64,000 nucleotides of DNA, from assembly GCF_965262965.1 (NCBI RefSeq), contig NZ_OZ253573.1:1116001-1180000 (forward strand). Reading direction: 5' to 3'. Of the stretch, positions 34,053 through 43,645 are shown piece by piece (position 1 is the stretch's first letter; each line of letters begins with the position of its first letter). A program made the translations under genes and the position numbers. Source of the DNA: Poriferisodalis sp965262965. Lineage in GTDB: Bacteria; Actinomycetota; Acidimicrobiia; Acidimicrobiales; Poriferisodalaceae. The notes under the pieces are model-generated. The model was given only the letters and a program-made list of their open reading frames with translations. It was not told the origin of the DNA and did no database searches.

Positions 34053-34882
34053 ACCCGATGCCAGCGAACGAGCCGCTCAACAGCTCGGCTGATCGGAACG
34101 CTCGGGTGGTACCACCCTGGCCGGTCGCCGTGCTCGCCGGGGCCGGAGTGATCCTGTTCGCCTTGCCGCTGATCGGGCTCGCGGCACGCGCGCCGTGGAC
34201 CGGACTGTGGACACATCTGTCCAGCCGGTTCGTCGTGGACGCCGCAGTGCTGTCGGTGGTGTCTTCGATCGCCGCGGCGGCGGTTGCGGCTGTCGTCGGC
34301 GTGCCGCTGGCGTGGGTGCTTGCCCGGGTCGATTTCCGGGGTCGCTCAGTGATTCGTGCGCTCGTGACGCTGCCGATGGTGCTGCCGCCGGTCGTGGGCG
34401 GCGCAGCGCTGCTGTTCGCCCTCGGTCGCCGCGGCGTGGTCGGCGGCCCGCTCCACGACGCAACGGGACTGCTGCTTCCGTTCTCAATCTGGGGCGTCAT
34501 CCTGGCCAACGCATTTGTCGCTACGCCGTTCGTGATCCTCACTGTCGAGGGGGCGCTGCGAAATCTCGATCAGCGCTACGAGGCCGCAGCCGCTTCATTG
34601 GGCGCATCTCGCCTGCGGGTGCTGGCACGCGTGACCTTGCCGATGATCGGACCGGCGCTGGGCGTGGCAGTGGTTGTCGCGTGGGCTCGGGCCCTCGGCG
34701 AGTTCGGTGCAACGGTGACCTTCGCAGGGAATCTCGGCGGTCGCACCCAGACCCTCCCGCTCGCCGTATTCGTCGCACTCGAGGGCGACCGGGATGCCGC
34801 CGTCGCCATCAGCCTGGTGCTTGTGGCTCTGTCGCTGGGACTGCTCATCGGATTGCGAGACCGATGGTGGCCGAGCCGATGA
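34049..34882 (+). CDS. modB: Molybdate ABC transporter permease
   Basis: The 277-residue inner-membrane subunit, with about six transmembrane segments. The EAA loop is seen as EAAAASLGASRLRVLARVTLPMI, here in the form that contacts ModC. It continues with a WARALGEFGATVTFAGN segment that is strongly conserved in ModB. Its ATG overlaps the modA stop as ATGA, and modC follows 24 bases later. Confidence 0.95.
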   Translation: MNPMPANEPLNSSADRNARVVPPWPVAVLAGAGVILFALPLIGLAARAPWTGLWTHLSSRFVVDAAVLSVVSSIAAAAVAAVVGVPLAWVLARVDFRGRSVIRALVTLPMVLPPVVGGAALLFALGRRGVVGGPLHDATGLLLPFSIWGVILANAFVATPFVILTVEGALRNLDQRYEAAAASLGASRLRVLARVTLPMIGPALGVAVVVAWARALGEFGATVTFAGNLGGRTQTLPLAVFVALEGDRDAAVAISLVLVALSLGLLIGLRDRWWPSR

Positions 34883-34906
34883 GGGAGCTGGGGGGGCGAC
34901 CCCGAA

Positions 34907-36079
34907 ATGCGTGACTCACAGATCGAGGGGCTTGACGCCGCCATTCGTGTGCAACGCGGCGACTTCGAACTCGATGTCTCGCTCGCGGTCGAGCCCGGCG
35001 AGACAGCGGCGCTGCTCGGCCCGAACGGTGCCGGCAAGTCCACAATCGTCGCTGCGCTGGCCGGATTGCTGCCGCTGCATGACGGTTGCGTGCGGCTCGC
35101 CGGAAGGGTGTTGGACGACCCCGCTTCGGGCGTGTTCATCCCCCCGGAGAAGCGCCGCATCGGCGTCGTGTTCCAGGACCAGTTCTTGTTTGGGCACCTC
35201 AGTGCACTTGACAATGTGGCGTTCGGTCTGATCTCGCGGGGCCTTCGACGGGCTGAAGCTCGGGAGCGAGCCCAAACCTGGCTCGATGCGATCGACCTAG
35301 GCGATTTGGGGCATCGGCGACCCAAGGCCCTCTCGGGCGGGCAGCGCCAGCGCGTGGCGCTGGCACGAGCGCTCGCATGCGAGCCGGACCTGCTGCTGGC
35401 CGACGAACCACTCGGCTCGCTCGATGTCACGGCTCGCAATCGCTTCCGTCGGAATCTTGCAGCGCATCTCAGCAGTGGTCGCAACGGCGGGGGCGACGCG
35501 TCGTCCGCTCCGCAGGCGGGCGCGTTGGATGTGCCGCGACTGCTCATTACGCACGACCCCACGGATGCGTTCGTGCTCGCTGACCGGGTGCACATCATCG
35601 AAGGGGGTCGGCTGACGCAATCGGGGACGCCCGATGAGCTGAGACGCTCGCCCGCGACGGCATATGCGGCAGACCTCTCTGGTATCAACCTGCTCCGGGG
35701 CAGCGTGCGCGACGGCGAGATCACGATCACGTTGGATGCTGGTGAAACGACATCGCCACAACAGAACCGGCGACCGACCCAGTTGCTCCACGCAGCGGAC
35801 ACAACCGCAGCCGGCGCTGTGCTCGTGACGATTCATCCCCGCGCTATCGCCCTGCATCGAGAGCGACCAAGCGGTAGCCCGCGCAACGTCTGGCGCACGG
35901 TTGCAGAGGCGGTCGAACCGCTCGGTGACATCACTCGGGTGCTGCTCGGGCCACCACTGCAAGTCACAGCCGACATCACTCCCGGCGCGGCCCACGAGCT
36001 GCTCATCCGGCCGGGTACCAGCTTGTGGGTGTCTGTTAAGGCAACCGAAGTGGAGCTCGCGCCCGACAGCCGCGATTGA
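34907..36079 (+). CDS. modC: Molybdate ABC transporter ATP-binding protein
   Basis: Drives molybdate import. The 390 residues include the Walker A GPNGAGKST, Q-loop VVFQDQFLF, signature ALSGGQRQRVALARAL, Walker B LLLADEPLGSLD and switch His in LLITHDPTDA. The C-terminal third is a TOBE/Mop-like regulatory region. A Gly/Ser/Ala-rich insert (about residues 190-205) separates Walker B from the H-loop, unusual for the family. It ends just before a hairpin that also ends the convergent gene. Confidence 0.93.
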   Translation: MRDSQIEGLDAAIRVQRGDFELDVSLAVEPGETAALLGPNGAGKSTIVAALAGLLPLHDGCVRLAGRVLDDPASGVFIPPEKRRIGVVFQDQFLFGHLSALDNVAFGLISRGLRRAEARERAQTWLDAIDLGDLGHRRPKALSGGQRQRVALARALACEPDLLLADEPLGSLDVTARNRFRRNLAAHLSSGRNGGGDASSAPQAGALDVPRLLITHDPTDAFVLADRVHIIEGGRLTQSGTPDELRRSPATAYAADLSGINLLRGSVRDGEITITLDAGETTSPQQNRRPTQLLHAADTTAAGAVLVTIHPRAIALHRERPSGSPRNVWRTVAEAVEPLGDITRVLLGPPLQVTADITPGAAHELLIRPGTSLWVSVKATEVELAPDSRD

Positions 36080-36082
36080 GGC

Positions 36083-36101
36083 GTCAGCCTCAGCGGCTGA
36101 C
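36083..36101. terminator. Hairpin at modC/epimerase convergence
   Basis: GTCAGCC and GGCTGAC form a perfect 7-bp stem with loop TCAGC. It starts 3 bases after the modC stop and overlaps the stop codon of the convergent epimerase gene. There is no T-run. It is probably a shared terminator. Confidence 0.45.
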
Positions 36102-37319
36102 CGACGTCCACCCTTTGCCGGCGCCGGGGTGGTCGTCGAAGGCGGCGCTGTAACGGTCGACGAACCCTGGGTCGGCGGCCGCGGCGACCGTCGCCATGTC
36201 TGCACCGGTCATCGCGGACTGCCACGCCTCGATGAGTCGATCTTCTGCCTCGTAGTCGAATCGATCGCCGATGGAGCGCTCCATGGCACTGCCCGGCGCG
36301 GGGTGGTTGGCCTCGTCGCACAACCAGCGCGCAGTTTCAGCGAGACCCTCGGCGGGGTTGATGACGTCGCGATAGCCGAGCTGATACATCGCCTTGTCGC
36401 ACCCGATCAGCCGGTGATGCGGAGTGCTGCGCAGCGTCAGATGATGGCCGACGGCCGCGTATTCCCATGGGATCGACACCATCTCAAACGTGTGATCCAG
36501 CGCAGCAGCGAGAATCTCCACCCATTGGATAAGCGTGGGCGTCCATTCGTCGGCAACGTTGTACGCCTCGCCAGCGGAACGCGCGCCGCCATCGATGGTG
36601 GCCAACAGCATCGCTGCGGCATTGCGCGAGTGCGCCTGTCCTTGCAGGGTCGTGCCACCGTCGGGCAGCACGATGCGCTCCCGCCCGTCAAGCACGCGCC
36701 GCACGATCTTCCACTCGCGCGGGCTGATCTGTCCGGGCCCATAGATCCAGGGGTACCGCAGGTGCGAGGCGGTGGGATGCTGCGCAAACACGACCTGTTC
36801 AGTGACGGCGATCTGGCGCACCTTGCGATTCACGCGAAACTCGGGCGGTTCGTCGGAGACCAGCCGGTCGTGCTCGCGGGTGGGCGCGCGCATTCCCGCA
36901 GGCCAGAGCGCATCGGCATCTCCCCAGCCCGAGTACACGGGGAACCCGCCGACGCTGACGAACTTGCTCACGCGCCCCGCCAGCACCTTGGCGATCTCAC
37001 GCAATCGCCCATACATGACCACGGCCAGGTCATACTCCGCAGCGCCCAGTGCGTCGGCGAACTGATCGACATCGAATGGGTCTGTGTGGATGTGCTCGAC
37101 GAGGTCCGTAATCTCGGCTGCCTCGTGGCGACCGGTGTGCAAGATGGTGACGCGGTAACCGCGCTCCAGCAGGCCCAGCACGACATGTGGCCCAGTCGGG
37201 CCCGTGCCACCCACCACCAACGCTGTCCGTTCGCTCGCTGAGGCACTTGGCGTTCGCTTGCTCCCAGGGGCCTTTGGCGTTCGCTTGCTCCCAGGGGCCT
37301 TTGGCGTTCGCTTGCTCAC
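36090..37319 (-). CDS. NAD-dependent epimerase/dehydratase family protein
   Basis: A 409-residue extended short-chain reductase. The NAD-binding loop is VVGGTGPTGPHV near residue 35, with downstream RYPWIYGPGQISPREW and AYNVADEWTPTLIQW. The N-terminal 25-30 residues are two-and-a-half copies of a Lys/Arg/Thr/Pro/Ala-rich nonapeptide, encoded by tandem DNA repeats. GAGGAG sits 5 bases before the GTG at 37319, so the repeat does seem to be translated. The substrate is unknown. Confidence 0.85.
   Translation of the reverse strand: MSKRTPKAPGSKRTPKAPGSKRTPSASASERTALVVGGTGPTGPHVVLGLLERGYRVTILHTGRHEAAEITDLVEHIHTDPFDVDQFADALGAAEYDLAVVMYGRLREIAKVLAGRVSKFVSVGGFPVYSGWGDADALWPAGMRAPTREHDRLVSDEPPEFRVNRKVRQIAVTEQVVFAQHPTASHLRYPWIYGPGQISPREWKIVRRVLDGRERIVLPDGGTTLQGQAHSRNAAAMLLATIDGGARSAGEAYNVADEWTPTLIQWVEILAAALDHTFEMVSIPWEYAAVGHHLTLRSTPHHRLIGCDKAMYQLGYRDVINPAEGLAETARWLCDEANHPAPGSAMERSIGDRFDYEAEDRLIEAWQSAMTGADMATVAAAADPGFVDRYSAAFDDHPGAGKGWTSVSR
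37249..37317. repeat. 27-bp tandem repeat, 2.6 copies, inside the epimerase start
   Basis: Two identical 27-bp units (37249-37275 and 37276-37302) are followed by 15 bases of a third. Each unit encodes the nine residues KRTPKAPGS on the minus strand. The length is a multiple of three, so copy-number changes keep the frame. Identity between copies points to recent slippage. Confidence 0.95.
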
Positions 37320-37486
37320 GTCTGCTCCTCGCGCTCACTCGCCCTGCCGCGCTCGGCGCTGCCGACGCGCGCGGCGCTCGAACGTGGCGACAATACGGCC
37401 CGTCGTCGAGTGGCGCAGCCACTGCGACGCACCGCTGGCGTGCAACCCGTCACGCGCGCAGCACGCGCCGATACCATGCCGCAACG

Positions 37487-38164
37487 ATGAGCGCGATCGT
37501 GAGTGAATACAGGCGAGGCACCCGGGTGATCCTCACTGAGGACATCCGCGGCGTCCCCGAAGGAACACCCGGCAAGTGCGGCCGAAGCCTCGGCTTCGCA
37601 ATCAAGCGTTACCGCGTGCGCTTCGACAACGACGTCGAGGCCATGTCAGTCGCTCACAGCAAGCTGGTACCCGAGACCGAATGGCCCCAGTTCCTCGCCA
37701 AGCGAGCTCGGGCCGAGATCGAGGCAGCGCAAGAGCGTGCCCTCATCGCAGAAGCCCGCGCTGCGGCTGCGGAAGCACGAGGGCTGCCAGCCCCGAGCGG
37801 CGACGCCTCCGCGTTGGCGGCCACCGCAAGTCCAGCACCTGCCGCGGCAGCTCCTGCCGACGCCGCTGATGACAGCTCCGCGGACGTCGACCCTCGACTC
37901 GCGGCAATCATGGCCCGCTCGGCAGCCGCCCGCGAGGAGACGGGTGTTCCCGCACCAGCGAGCGACGCCCCCGCAGCATCCGAGCCCGAACCGGTGCCCG
38001 CAGCGGCACCGGCGCCTGCGACAGCGGCTCCTGCCGAAGCTCCCGCTGGACCACCCCGCGTCGATCTGCCCGAGTTCGTGCCCGGACCCGAGGTCGACCC
38101 GGACTACGCACCGGCCAGCAACCGCGTCAGCGAACTGCTCGATCAGGTGCGCAAGGCTGACTGA
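37487..38164 (+). CDS. Ala/Pro-rich protein with N-terminal beta domain
   Basis: A 225-residue protein of unknown family. Residues 1-55 (YRRGTRVILTEDIRGVPEGT, then YRVRFDNDVEAMSV) look like a small SH3-like beta barrel. Residues 55-95 are a charged helix (QFLAKRARAEIEAAQERAL). The rest is disordered, dominated by Ala and Pro, ending in a short helix RVSELLDQVRKAD. Upstream codons of the same frame look non-coding, so ATG 37487 is used. It is divergent from the epimerase gene. Confidence 0.65.
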   Translation: MSAIVSEYRRGTRVILTEDIRGVPEGTPGKCGRSLGFAIKRYRVRFDNDVEAMSVAHSKLVPETEWPQFLAKRARAEIEAAQERALIAEARAAAAEARGLPAPSGDASALAATASPAPAAAAPADAADDSSADVDPRLAAIMARSAAAREETGVPAPASDAPAASEPEPVPAAAPAPATAAPAEAPAGPPRVDLPEFVPGPEVDPDYAPASNRVSELLDQVRKAD

Positions 38165-38200
38165 GCGCTCAGCGCGACGGCAACGCCACGCTGCGGTCCG

Positions 38201-40732
38201 CTAGCCCAGCGGCGGCGGCCCGAACGGCTCTGAGTCGGCGAAGCGCTGGACCACGTTGGCCGTGATGCGCGCGATGTCATTGTCGAATCCATCGCGAGCG
38301 AGCGCGCCGAACCACGAGATCGAGCCCACCGAGAACACCGCCCCGCCATTGGGTGTCTCGTAGAACACCATGTCCGCGCGCACATACGGATCGGGCGCAG
38401 GGAACAAGACCGAGCCCTCGAACTCCTCTTTCGTGCGCAGCATGTCGGGCCCGAAGGTGGTCGCCGAAGCCAGCACCACAGCATGGTCGGGCGATCCGAG
38501 GCGAACGTCGTAGCGGTCGACCTCCTGTCCGGCTGCGCCGCCGCCGAGTCCTGACGTGCCGATGCGCTCGCCGGGTACCCCTTCGAGGATCCACGACGCC
38601 CGCGAGCTGTCCGCACCTGGATCGCGCACGAAGTAGGTGGCCTTCTCGAAGCCCTGGGCGGCGAACCCGATGCCGCAGATCTCGTTGGGCGCCCGGCCCT
38701 GCCGACGCCACAGCCCCCCGTACTCACCACCCCAGGCGTGATAGCTCTCGCCCGGGCCGGTCTGCCAATTCCGCACGCCGTCTTCTGCCCGGCGCAGTTC
38801 GATGGCGCCCGGCCAGTCTTCACTGAATGCCACCCGCCAATAGAAGCCATTGCCGCCCAGGTACATGAGCCGGCCGCCTTCGCGCTGCCAGTCCGCGAGC
38901 GCGTCCAGCATGGCGGTTGACCAGTATTCGGGGTGGCTGCCGGTGACCAGCACGCGATAGGGCGCGATGGCGGCGATGCCCTCGTGATGCAGGTCCTCGT
39001 CAGTGACGATGTCGTGACCGACTTCAAGATCTTCGAGGAAGACGTTGATGTCGGTGTCCGGAGTGAAGTTCCAGCCGTCGGCGCCGGGGCGAAGGTTCAG
39101 CACTGGCCGCAGGCGCGAGTTGAACATGACGCCGCTTCGATCAGGGTGCTTCTCGTAGTGGCTGCGTCCTAGTTCGGGATGATCGCGGATGTACGCATGC
39201 TCAGGCCGCAGGCGTGTCTTGGTCGGGATGAAATCGGCGCCCTCGAACAACATCCGGTGGTTGGCGTAGGCCATGTAGGTGGCCGTCGGCATGAGCAGTG
39301 CCACATCGGCGGTCGGGGCGCCTGCGGCGGGCCGGACGAAGAACGGCACCCGGTCCTCACCGGCGGAACTGCGCACCCGGAAGGCGTAGATCCCGCTCGG
39401 CAGGTCGTCAGGCAGCGTCGCCTCGACCGTGGTCTCCCATCCGGCGTCGTACAGGTCGTCGTGGTGGAAATGGATTGCGTCGAAGTGCGCCGGGTTGTCG
39501 ATCCAGCGGTGCGCCGAACCGTCCCATGCCGGCCCCGTGATCGCCCGCGTCGGCAGCTGGTACAGCACAAGCCGACCTGCACCGGGATCGTCAACCAATG
39601 GGGGCTTCATCGTGGCAGTTCGTGCCGCCATGTCGCTCTCGAGATCCCAGGTGCAAGACGATCCGCCGCTGACGACGACCGGCCGCGCTATCCGCCCGTC
39701 AAAGCGCTCGCCGTCGGGGCCAGCACCAAGCCAGAGCTCAGCCGGATCCAATTCCTCCGGCCAGCCGCGTTCTGGAAGGAACAGCGGGTTGGGCGGGTAG
39801 CGAAACATCGTCGTTGGCCAAGGATCGACGCCCCACGCCTGCACGGCCCTGCTTTGATCGGACCACGAGGGCATTTCTCGGCGAACATCCTCATAAATCT
39901 CGAACGGCTGGTCGTCTACAGAGTCCTCGACGTCATGGGGTCCACACGCCTCAAAGAAGGTCCAGCACTCCAATTCGGCCACGCCCTTTTGCCCAAGCGA
40001 GACCTCTCGGGCATCGCGACCCGGTGACGCTGAGGGAGATGTCGTGACGAACAGGTAGATCTTGTCTGCGTGGGTGTCGATCATCGTCTCGATGAGGTAC
40101 CAACGATGAGCGGTCAGCGGCACCATGCCCATGTGCGGTTGTCCAAGGAATATCCCGCGACCGGGATAACGCGCCATGAGCTGCCCATCGACGAGGTCGA
40201 GCGCAAGATCGACTCTCGACGGGTCCGGACTGCTGTCCTGGGAGTCCTCGATTTGCAGATCTGCAGGAAGCGGCAACGTCAGATCGTCATCGGGATCCCG
40301 TTCGGTCAGACGACGGCACTCTAGGGACTCGGGGACCGGAGCCGTAAGGGTGGCAATCCGCTGCCATCCACGAACGTTGGTGGGCATCACCCAGAGCCGG
40401 AAACCGATGTACGGACCACCCGCGGGCATTCCTCGCACATCTGCAACTGCGTACGAGCCAGGGGTGAGCGGTTGCTCGTCGAGCTCAACCGACCAGCTGT
40501 CGATCGCATCGACGTCACGCTCGTCGAAGCCTGGGCCGTAGCGGGTCGGATCACCGCAGACGATCCTGGTGACATCGATCACAGCAGGGCCCGGCTGGTG
40601 GCTCGAAGCCTTTAGACGGATGCTCTCGCCGGCGCGCAATGTCCATGGCTCGCAGTAGCCGACGATCTGCTTGGGTGGGCCGGCATCGCCCGCGCCAAGC
40701 TCGGCGCCGCTTGCGTTCATTGCATCTGTCAC
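38201..40732 (-). CDS. N,N-dimethylformamidase large-subunit-like protein
   Basis: An 843-residue protein matching the beta (large) subunit of dimethylformamidase, an iron enzyme that hydrolyses dimethylformamide to dimethylamine and formate. It starts IVGYCEPWTLRAGESIRLK, has a lectin-like middle, and a C-terminal half with TATYMAYANHR, VTGSHPEYWS, and AWGGEYGGLWRR. These hold Tyr, Tyr and Glu at places that match the family's iron ligands. The small alpha subunit gene, which the known enzyme requires, is not adjacent. The start is GTG, 18 bases after the rhodanese gene. The true substrate may be another amide. Confidence 0.85.
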   Translation of the reverse strand: MTDAMNASGAELGAGDAGPPKQIVGYCEPWTLRAGESIRLKASSHQPGPAVIDVTRIVCGDPTRYGPGFDERDVDAIDSWSVELDEQPLTPGSYAVADVRGMPAGGPYIGFRLWVMPTNVRGWQRIATLTAPVPESLECRRLTERDPDDDLTLPLPADLQIEDSQDSSPDPSRVDLALDLVDGQLMARYPGRGIFLGQPHMGMVPLTAHRWYLIETMIDTHADKIYLFVTTSPSASPGRDAREVSLGQKGVAELECWTFFEACGPHDVEDSVDDQPFEIYEDVRREMPSWSDQSRAVQAWGVDPWPTTMFRYPPNPLFLPERGWPEELDPAELWLGAGPDGERFDGRIARPVVVSGGSSCTWDLESDMAARTATMKPPLVDDPGAGRLVLYQLPTRAITGPAWDGSAHRWIDNPAHFDAIHFHHDDLYDAGWETTVEATLPDDLPSGIYAFRVRSSAGEDRVPFFVRPAAGAPTADVALLMPTATYMAYANHRMLFEGADFIPTKTRLRPEHAYIRDHPELGRSHYEKHPDRSGVMFNSRLRPVLNLRPGADGWNFTPDTDINVFLEDLEVGHDIVTDEDLHHEGIAAIAPYRVLVTGSHPEYWSTAMLDALADWQREGGRLMYLGGNGFYWRVAFSEDWPGAIELRRAEDGVRNWQTGPGESYHAWGGEYGGLWRRQGRAPNEICGIGFAAQGFEKATYFVRDPGADSSRASWILEGVPGERIGTSGLGGGAAGQEVDRYDVRLGSPDHAVVLASATTFGPDMLRTKEEFEGSVLFPAPDPYVRADMVFYETPNGGAVFSVGSISWFGALARDGFDNDIARITANVVQRFADSEPFGPPPLG

Positions 40733-40750
40733 CGGGGATCCCGAACGGGC

Positions 40751-41158
40751 TCAGCCCCTCGCCCGGAAGCTGTCGTAGTCCATGACCGGCATGCCGTCAG
40801 CGCGCCAGCCACCGAATCCACTCTCGACGTGGCTTACTTTCTCCATCCCCATGTCCCCCAAGGTGTCCGCGGACAGCGCAGAACGCGCTCCGCCGGCGCA
40901 ACACAGGATGAATTCGCGGTCTTCGAGGAACTCCTGCTTGGTGTAGGGCGAGTCGGGTGAGGCCCAGAACTCGAGCATGCCCCGCGGCGTATGCATGGAG
41001 CCAGGAATCGCCCCGTCGCGTTGCAACTCCCGCACATCGCGGATGTCCACGATCAGCGCGCCTTCCTCGGTGGCACGGCGATGCGCCTCCGCCGGCGAGA
41101 TGTTGTCGATCCGGCTCTTCGCCTCGGCGACCATCTCGTTCACTGACTTGACGCCCAT
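40751..41158 (-). CDS. Rhodanese-domain sulfurtransferase
   Basis: A 135-residue single rhodanese domain. The start of the fold is LIVDIRDVRELQRDGAIPG, and the active-site loop is LCCAGGARSALSA, where the catalytic Cys is the second of the pair. ATG 41158 is set by a perfect AGGAGG site 5 bases upstream. It is followed after 18 bases by the dimethylformamidase-like gene, with which it seems to form an operon. The acceptor is unknown. Confidence 0.9.
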   Translation of the reverse strand: MGVKSVNEMVAEAKSRIDNISPAEAHRRATEEGALIVDIRDVRELQRDGAIPGSMHTPRGMLEFWASPDSPYTKQEFLEDREFILCCAGGARSALSADTLGDMGMEKVSHVESGFGGWRADGMPVMDYDSFRARG

Positions 41159-41302
41159 CGGATCCTCCTGGGGATTCGCACGACGGCGTCTGGGCGACGC
41201 CGTCCCCCGCAGTCTCACCGATCACGCCGCAGTCGTCCACCGCACCGGGTGCCGGCGGGGGATCGGCCACAGCAGGCTGTCGCCGCTGGCACACTTGGTT
41301 CG

Positions 41303-43603
41303 GTGCCAGAGCCCCTCGGGTCGCCGTCAGGCCGGTTCTCATTGGGTATCGATACTGGTGGCACTTTTACCGACGCCGTCATCTACAGCCGTGAGAGTGG
41401 CGTTGTGGTTGCCACCGCCAAGACACCGACTCGGCATGGCGACCTCTTCGGCTGTGTCGTGGAAGCAATGAAGCAGGTGCTCAATGCTGTCGACGGCGTC
41501 AGTGCAACCGACATCGGCCTCGTGTCGGTGTCGACCACGCTTGCCACAAACGCTCTCGTGGAAGGTGCTGGACGGCCTGCGGCGCTGGTATCGATCGGAT
41601 TCGATGCCGATCATCTCGCCCGGGCCGGCCTTCGCACCGCGGGCACGACCGGTCTGGGGGCGACGAACGACGACGCCAACGGCGCGGGCACGCTTGCGAA
41701 GAGCTTGGCTGCGGCACCCGTGGTGATGCTCGCAGGCGGCCACGGCGCCCACGGTGACGAGATCTTCCCTCTGGATATCCGCGCGCTCGCGGCGGGGGTC
41801 GACCGCGTCAACGACGACGTCGATGCCTATGCCGTCGCGGCGCAGTTCAGCGTCCGAAACGCCGCGCACGAACTCGCAGCGCGGGAAGCGATCCGCGAAC
41901 GCACCGGCAAGCCCGTCACATGCAGCCACGAGCTGTCGTCACGCCTCGGCGGCCCGCGACGCGCCGTGACGACACTGTTGAACGCCCAACTCATCTCCGT
42001 CACGTCGCGCTTCGTCAACGCGATCGGGGAGGCGATGTCAACGCTCGAAATCGATGCCCCGCTCATGGTGGTGCGCGGCGACGGCTCCCTGGTCTCGGGC
42101 GACTTCGTCTCGTTTCGTCCAATCGAAACGATCCTGTCGGGACCTGCAGCCAGCGTCATCGGCGCTCGCCACCTCGCGGCTCCCGAGCTCGGTGACGGTT
42201 CGGGCCTCGAGACAAGCTGCGTTATCGCCGACATCGGCGGTACGACCACCGACATCGCGTCGATCCGCGACGGTGTCGTTGTGGGTGCAGCCGTCGGCAG
42301 CTCCGTTGCGCGCGACGGCGCCGTCGTCGGGGGTCACGCGACGATGGTGACGGCGCTGCCGATGACGACAGTGGGACTCGGTGGGGACAGCGAGATCTGG
42401 ATTCCGCCTGAGGGCGATCGCGGTGAGATCGCTGTCGGTCCACGACGGGTCGTGCCGCTGTGCATCGCGGCACGCGAGCGCCCCGATGTCGTGATACCCA
42501 TGCTCACTCGCCAGCTCGAAGCCGACCGTGTCATCGCAGAACACGGTCAGCTGCTGATGCTCATCGCCGAGGTGCCCCCTGCAGCAGGGCCCGACGCAGT
42601 CGATATGCAGGTGCTGGACCTGATCGGCGAGGCCTCGGGAGTGCTCGCTCTCGACGAGCTGCGGCGTTCGGCTCGCTGGCGCGGCGCCATCGGGCGTCTC
42701 GAACGTCGCGGTGTCGTCCGGCGCGCGGCAATGACGCCGACTGATGCGTGCGTCGTTCTCGGGCTCCTCGACGACGCCGACCTCGGAGATCCTCGCGGAG
42801 CACGTCTCGGAGCCGAATTGTTCAGCCGCCAGCGCGACCGCTACGGCGCCGAGGTCGGCGCCGACGGACCGCACCTCGCGGCCCACATCGTCCAGACGCT
42901 GCTGCGCAGCGCCGCCGAGTCCATTCTCGGTGTCGCGCTGGGTGCCGACGGCATCACCCCAGCCGAAACCCGCCGACCGATGGCACAGGCCGCAATCGAT
43001 CGCCGCCGCCAAGCGACCGCCGAAGCGCACTCCGCTGATCCGATGTCACCGACGGCCGCCGGAAATCCCTCCGCAAACCCGCTTTGGGGCCTGCTCGACC
43101 CGAACGATGCGCCCGCCGTTTCGATCGCCGACGATCCTTCGCTCGCCCGGACCCAGAGCGCTCCGCTGGCGCGTATCGATATCGGTGTTGCAGTGCCAGT
43201 GGTAGCCATCGGCGCTCCGGCCGTGACGTACGCACCCGCAATTGCAGATCTGCTCGGCACGACGGCGATCGTGCCGTCGCACGCCGAGGTCGCAAACGCT
43301 GTCGGGGCGGCCACAGCGCGTGTCCGGATCACGAAGGAAATCACCGTCACCGCCCCGCGTCGCGGCAGCTATCGAGCACATTGGGGTGAAGACCCGCCCA
43401 CGTGGCACAGCCTCGACGAGGCCCGGGCTTGGGCCACCACACAGGCGAGCAATGCCGCTCGCGCGGAAGCCGCAGCGGCGGGTGCTCCCGACGCCGAGAT
43501 CACGCTCGACTGGGACGCTCGTACCGCACCGTCGGGAGATCGCGAACTGTTCGTCGAAGCCACTCTTCGGGTGATCGCCACCGGCCGTCCCGCCGGGCGC
43601 TGA
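41303..43603 (+). CDS. Hydantoinase/oxoprolinase family protein (HyuA-like)
   Basis: A 766-residue ATP-dependent ring-opening amidohydrolase relative. The ASKHA-type phosphate loop is SLGIDTGGTFTDAVIYS, followed by VSTTLATNALVEG, the HyuA block VRGDGSLVSGDFVSFRPIE, then LSGPAASVIGA and IADIGGTTTDIA. A stretch around residues 430-560 is helical and not typical of the HyuA core, perhaps an added domain. No HyuB-type subunit is adjacent. GTG 41303 follows CACACT by 7 bases. Confidence 0.85.
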   Translation: MPEPLGSPSGRFSLGIDTGGTFTDAVIYSRESGVVVATAKTPTRHGDLFGCVVEAMKQVLNAVDGVSATDIGLVSVSTTLATNALVEGAGRPAALVSIGFDADHLARAGLRTAGTTGLGATNDDANGAGTLAKSLAAAPVVMLAGGHGAHGDEIFPLDIRALAAGVDRVNDDVDAYAVAAQFSVRNAAHELAAREAIRERTGKPVTCSHELSSRLGGPRRAVTTLLNAQLISVTSRFVNAIGEAMSTLEIDAPLMVVRGDGSLVSGDFVSFRPIETILSGPAASVIGARHLAAPELGDGSGLETSCVIADIGGTTTDIASIRDGVVVGAAVGSSVARDGAVVGGHATMVTALPMTTVGLGGDSEIWIPPEGDRGEIAVGPRRVVPLCIAARERPDVVIPMLTRQLEADRVIAEHGQLLMLIAEVPPAAGPDAVDMQVLDLIGEASGVLALDELRRSARWRGAIGRLERRGVVRRAAMTPTDACVVLGLLDDADLGDPRGARLGAELFSRQRDRYGAEVGADGPHLAAHIVQTLLRSAAESILGVALGADGITPAETRRPMAQAAIDRRRQATAEAHSADPMSPTAAGNPSANPLWGLLDPNDAPAVSIADDPSLARTQSAPLARIDIGVAVPVVAIGAPAVTYAPAIADLLGTTAIVPSHAEVANAVGAATARVRITKEITVTAPRRGSYRAHWGEDPPTWHSLDEARAWATTQASNAARAEAAAAGAPDAEITLDWDARTAPSGDRELFVEATLRVIATGRPAGR

Positions 43604-43645
43604 GTCGCCGTCGAGCCTGAGGCCCCTCGCTGAGAATCGCTCAGG

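Noticed and set aside
37187..37486. 100-residue upstream extension of the Ala/Pro-rich protein.
   Set aside because: It runs antisense through the epimerase repeat, has shadow-like composition, and ATG 37487 begins the conserved-looking part.
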